64,000 nucleotides of DNA. Origin: Mycolicibacterium tusciae JS617 (lineage in GTDB: Bacteria > Actinomycetota > Actinomycetes > Mycobacteriales > Mycobacteriaceae). The position numbers and the translations under genes are program-made. This document shows positions 61,206-64,000 of the stretch, piece by piece. The DNA lies in NCBI RefSeq assembly GCF_000243415.2, contig NZ_KI912270.1, positions 496,001-560,000 of the forward strand. Reading direction: 5' to 3'. Under the pieces are notes generated by a model. It ran no database searches. It had not been told where the DNA came from and saw nothing but the letters and a program-made list of their open reading frames with translations. The first letter of the stretch is position 1. Each line of letters begins with the position of its first letter.

Positions 61206-63604
61206 GATTCCTCCCCCGATTCGGCGCTCTCGGCGTCGCTTAACTTGTGTCGCCAGTTGTGCACTCCGACTGCAGCCGCGTCGGAATACTCGTCGCTCAA
61301 CGGGTCTTCAATTTGTCGATACGGCTTCACAACGACATGAATCTCACTGTCGCGCGCACCGGTTTCTGTCTTCGCAAACCCTTCGTCAATCAATGCTTTA
61401 ACTGCCGATCGCCATAGATCACGATGCTGGGTCTTGCCTTGCTCCTTGCGCTCTCGGCACATCGCGTTGACGGTCTTGTTGCTGGTCCGTTCGTCGGGCT
61501 CGTCCGTCTCTTCCCAGTAGCGACTGATCTGCTCCATGAACCACGTCGGCCGGAAGTTGGCCCGCTTCTTCGCGGTCTTGCCGTCCTCAACCTCGGTCGC
61601 TTGCCCGGCGTCACCCGGTGCGTCCAACGACCAGATCGCTTGGCTCGCGTCCGTCGAATCCAAGTGCAAATCGGCGACGTGCTGGGTGCGGTCGGTCTTT
61701 CGCCACCGACCACCAAGGCCGCGAACCAATCCGGGCCGGTCCTTCCCCACACGCACGCTGGCACGGCCTGCCTGGCCCACCGCGAAGGGCCGCTCCATCT
61801 CCACGAGGTATGCCGCGCCGCTGAGACCGGCCATCTTGTGTTGGCCGCCCAGAGCGAACCGGCCCCGGCTGTCGGAGTCCTTGGTCACGTGATCCACGCA
61901 CACCACCGCTGCGCCGGTGAGTCGAGCTATCGCTTTGGGTAGTGCCCGCTGCCATTGCGCAACGTCGTCGTTGTCCTTTGTTGACAGGCCGAACACACCC
62001 ATCGAATCGGTAACTCCGTCGATGACCGCCAATGCATACCTGCGGCTCAAGAGTCCGTCGAATGCCGCCCGTTCCGCATCGGTCGTCGGCGGTTCCTCGG
62101 GGTGGACATACACGAACTTTGTGGCGTCCTCGACCACTTCGGCGGGCACGCCGAGCAAGACCAACCGTTCCGCGACTGCCCCGGCCTCGTCCTCAAAGTC
62201 GATGTAGAGCACATCCTCGCCCGCCAGCAGACGCTCCGCTGCGGCGCATTGAACCAGCCATGACTTGCCTGACTCGGACTCACCGTGCACGGAATGCGTC
62301 TTGCCGGGATAGAACAGGCTCGCGCCGTCAGAACGCTTGAGAATTGTTGGCGGCGTGGCACCGACGCCGCGGCGGGCATCACCGACGTTCACCGGGGCCC
62401 ACGACGGCGAGCCATCCGCCTCCAACTCGGCTTCGGCTGCACGGTCCTCGTCGTCTAGCCGGTTAGCCCACCCATCGACATCACACTTGCTCGTGTCCAC
62501 CGCGCATCGGTCGTCCGGTACGCCCAGCGGCTGGCCGTCCTCGTTCACATAGCGCGGCTGGATCTTGCTGAGCGCGCCGGTGATGCTGCGACCCATCTCT
62601 GAGTTCAGCGTTTCCGGGCTGTCGCGCTTGGCTAGTGCGTCGGCCCACCCTGCCCCGCCGATAGCTTTCAGCGCGGCATGCAGACCAGAGTGCCCCTCGG
62701 CGGCCAAGCAAAATACCCGCCACTGGGCATCCCGCAGCACATCGTGGCTACTCGTGCTGGCCTCAATCTCGGCTACCCACTTGTCCACGGCGCGCTGCAT
62801 CTCTCGGCACATGTCAGCGCCGAACCCAGGGCGGCCACCCAACCACTCCATGAGTTGGTCGTCGGTGAGGTCGCTAATGGGGTCGTCGCTCTCCAGCTGC
62901 CCGCCGCGACTCAAGTAGGCGAACCAATCCTCTGGCAGAACTACTATGTCGTCACTGCTGCCTACGTCCGGTATGCCGTCGAAGAACTCAATGTCATCGA
63001 GTTCGGTATTTGCGTCGCCCCAGCCCCATTCGTACGCCGCACCATCCGCGTCAGGGTTGGTGCTCGGGTGGACGACCATGAACCTGTGCCGCTTCTGGAT
63101 GATCTCAATGCTCGGGCTAGCTTTGCCCTTGAACCGATAGCCCTTGGGTACCAAAAACACCCGTATGCCGGTACGGTGTTCGCCCCAGCCATCCCACCGT
63201 GCCGTGCTCGTTCCGGTGGCGGGTAGTGCACCGTGCTTGGCTTCCAAATCCTTCAGTTCCGCGCGGCCTGTCTTCTCGCCGTAGTCGTCAACGTCGATGC
63301 CAATAGCTTCCCAGCCGTCTACGTTGTTGCCGGCATAAATCTGCGGTAGTTTGCGGCCCTTGAGGAACTCAGGCGGTACTTCGGCCAAGCGCAGGCCAAT
63401 ATTGCTGTGGGCGTCGGTTCTTCGCCACGTTGATACTTGTTTGTCATCGGGATGGCGCCGCCCACTACCGGTGAAACCTTTTGGGGGTGGATGCTTTTCA
63501 CCAGGCGGAAGGGGCAGGGTACCTAGCCAACCGGCTTCGCGGTACTGCCTAGCCGCGCTGCCGAATGGCCCTAGCGGGCGGGCGCCTTTCGCGGGTATAC
63601 TCAC
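61202..63604 (-). CDS. bifunctional primase-polymerase / AAA (RepA-like) replication protein
   Basis: An 800-aa protein. Residues about 10-230 are an AEP prim-pol domain: ARQYREAGWLGTLPLPPGEK, IGIDVDDYGEK with the metal-binding Asp residues, and SIEIIQKRHRFMVVHP. Residues about 435-640 are a RecA-like ATPase: Walker A GESESGKSW, Walker B YALAVIDGVTD and an arginine-finger region SRGRFALGGQHK. A C-terminal helical domain (FMEQISRYWEE) follows. GTG 63604 is chosen because it precedes the conserved part; an upstream frame exists. It should start autonomous replication after excision. Confidence 0.82.
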   Translation of the reverse strand: MSIPAKGARPLGPFGSAARQYREAGWLGTLPLPPGEKHPPPKGFTGSGRRHPDDKQVSTWRRTDAHSNIGLRLAEVPPEFLKGRKLPQIYAGNNVDGWEAIGIDVDDYGEKTGRAELKDLEAKHGALPATGTSTARWDGWGEHRTGIRVFLVPKGYRFKGKASPSIEIIQKRHRFMVVHPSTNPDADGAAYEWGWGDANTELDDIEFFDGIPDVGSSDDIVVLPEDWFAYLSRGGQLESDDPISDLTDDQLMEWLGGRPGFGADMCREMQRAVDKWVAEIEASTSSHDVLRDAQWRVFCLAAEGHSGLHAALKAIGGAGWADALAKRDSPETLNSEMGRSITGALSKIQPRYVNEDGQPLGVPDDRCAVDTSKCDVDGWANRLDDEDRAAEAELEADGSPSWAPVNVGDARRGVGATPPTILKRSDGASLFYPGKTHSVHGESESGKSWLVQCAAAERLLAGEDVLYIDFEDEAGAVAERLVLLGVPAEVVEDATKFVYVHPEEPPTTDAERAAFDGLLSRRYALAVIDGVTDSMGVFGLSTKDNDDVAQWQRALPKAIARLTGAAVVCVDHVTKDSDSRGRFALGGQHKMAGLSGAAYLVEMERPFAVGQAGRASVRVGKDRPGLVRGLGGRWRKTDRTQHVADLHLDSTDASQAIWSLDAPGDAGQATEVEDGKTAKKRANFRPTWFMEQISRYWEETDEPDERTSNKTVNAMCRERKEQGKTQHRDLWRSAVKALIDEGFAKTETGARDSEIHVVVKPYRQIEDPLSDEYSDAAAVGVHNWRHKLSDAESAESGEES

Positions 63605-63644
63605 TACAGATTCTTTCTTGTTGAAGCAGGTTTGGGGTCTACGG

Positions 63645-63689
63645 TCATCCCGGTTCGCGCGCCCGCCAAGGTAAGTGAAACCGGGATGA
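63645..63689. promoter_or_regulatory. 11-bp inverted repeat upstream of prim-pol
   Basis: Arms 63645-63655 and 63679-63689 (TCATCCCGGTT / AACCGGGATGA), perfect over 11 bp with 23 bases between, located in the 124-base gap between the excisionase-like gene and prim-pol. Either a terminator of the first or an operator of the second. Confidence 0.5.
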
Positions 63690-63728
63690 ATCATGTTTAC
63701 GACTGGATCCCTGCAGATTTGGCGCCGC

Positions 63729-63965
63729 TCACTTCGCGCCAGCGAATGTCACGAGCGATTCAAACCACTCGTCAATCAGCGCAGGGGTTGTGTATCGCTT
63801 TTTGCCCACTTGGTAGAACTTTAATTGCCCACGGCGAAGCGCATTCTCGATTGCGCGCGGGGCTACATCAAAATCGGGGTACTGAGATTCGACGTAATCT
63901 TTGATTTCGTCGGTGTAATTAAGTCGGCAGCGGATGCCGCGCCGTCGATCGGCGTTGTGGTCCAC
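63729..63965 (-). CDS. excisionase-like helix-turn-helix protein
   Basis: A 78-aa protein with a winged helix as in MerR/Xis-type excisionases: DFDVAPRAIENALRRGQLKFYQVGKKRYTTPALIDEWF. GTG 63965 has GGAGG 5 bases upstream. Acts as DNA-binding recombination directionality factor or transcription regulator. It is the first gene seen here and its promoter lies at or beyond the window edge. Confidence 0.72.
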   Translation of the reverse strand: MDHNADRRRGIRCRLNYTDEIKDYVESQYPDFDVAPRAIENALRRGQLKFYQVGKKRYTTPALIDEWFESLVTFAGAK

Positions 63966-64000
63966 GGATTCCTCCAGGGTCAGGGGTCTCCGGTGCTCAC

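Larger units (their letters stand above)
56147..64000. mobile_element. integrated element (satellite, AICE-like or prophage end), left end only
   Basis: Starts at the tRNA fragment and runs off the window. Contents in order from the border: one membrane-protein gene on the plus strand, then a minus-strand chain of tyrosine integrase, HTH protein, serine recombinase, 85-aa protein, zinc-ribbon-like protein, two small ORFs, prim-pol/AAA protein and an excisionase-like HTH. Genes overlap or nearly touch. No capsid, tail, portal, large terminase or conjugation gene is visible here. Replication plus integration genes only is typical for satellites and AICEs. Confidence 0.7.

Overview
The window is GC-rich actinobacterial DNA, most likely from a fast-growing mycobacterium (Mycolicibacterium-like). 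The main argument is gene order. From 1 to about 19.7 kb the genes follow, in inverted direction, the M. tuberculosis block I remember as Rv1081c-Rv1062: DUF4307, greA, metB, proline-rich and RDD membrane proteins, cbs, lipU, an SGNH esterase, fadA3, an Rv1073-position gene, a YccA-like gene, echA9, echA8, an alpha/beta hydrolase, rhodanese, cysteine dioxygenase-like, lpqV and two patatins. F420-type enzymes, a KshA-type steroid hydroxylase, a KstR-type operator and many leaderless or GTG starts also fit. No rRNA, complete tRNA or CRISPR array is present.

Region by region. (1) 1-20.8 kb, core metabolism: sulfur amino acids (metB, cbs, cysteine dioxygenase with a Cys-Cys leader ORF, rhodanese) and lipid turnover (esterases, thiolase, enoyl-CoA hydratases, patatins). 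Inside it a DUF559 nuclease-like gene sits between two related palindromes. (2) 21-26.8 kb: a probable KstR-controlled oxidoreductase, an EmbR-like FHA regulator beside a Ser/Thr kinase, a DUF732 secreted protein and a lipid-transfer thiolase. (3) 26.8-28.4 kb: an IS3-family insertion sequence. (4) 28.4-33.5 kb: a C4-dicarboxylate transport module (DctA and a CitA/DcuS-type two-component system) with a hairpin over the dctA ribosome site. (5) 33.5-44.1 kb: beta-propeller, anti-sigma/anti-anti-sigma pair, ClC plus deaminase, beta-lactamase-fold lipoprotein, TetR/KshA pair with a candidate operator, and an MFS-F420 enzyme operon. (6) 44.5-56.1 kb: accessory and secreted proteins with two decayed genes and a cluster that resembles a phage lysis cassette (cutinase, amidase, PG-binding protein, small holin-like protein).

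(7) 56.1-64.0 kb (running off the window): an integrated element. Its left border is the orphan 3' part of a tRNA gene. Inside are a tyrosine integrase, a serine recombinase, two small HTH proteins, an 800-aa primase-polymerase/AAA protein, a CGCGCAGTC repeat cluster that could be an origin, a chain of overlapping small genes and one oppositely oriented membrane protein. No structural phage gene is visible, so it may be a phage satellite, an AICE-like element or the end of a prophage. This island and the palindrome-flanked DUF559 gene are the best candidates for something undescribed.
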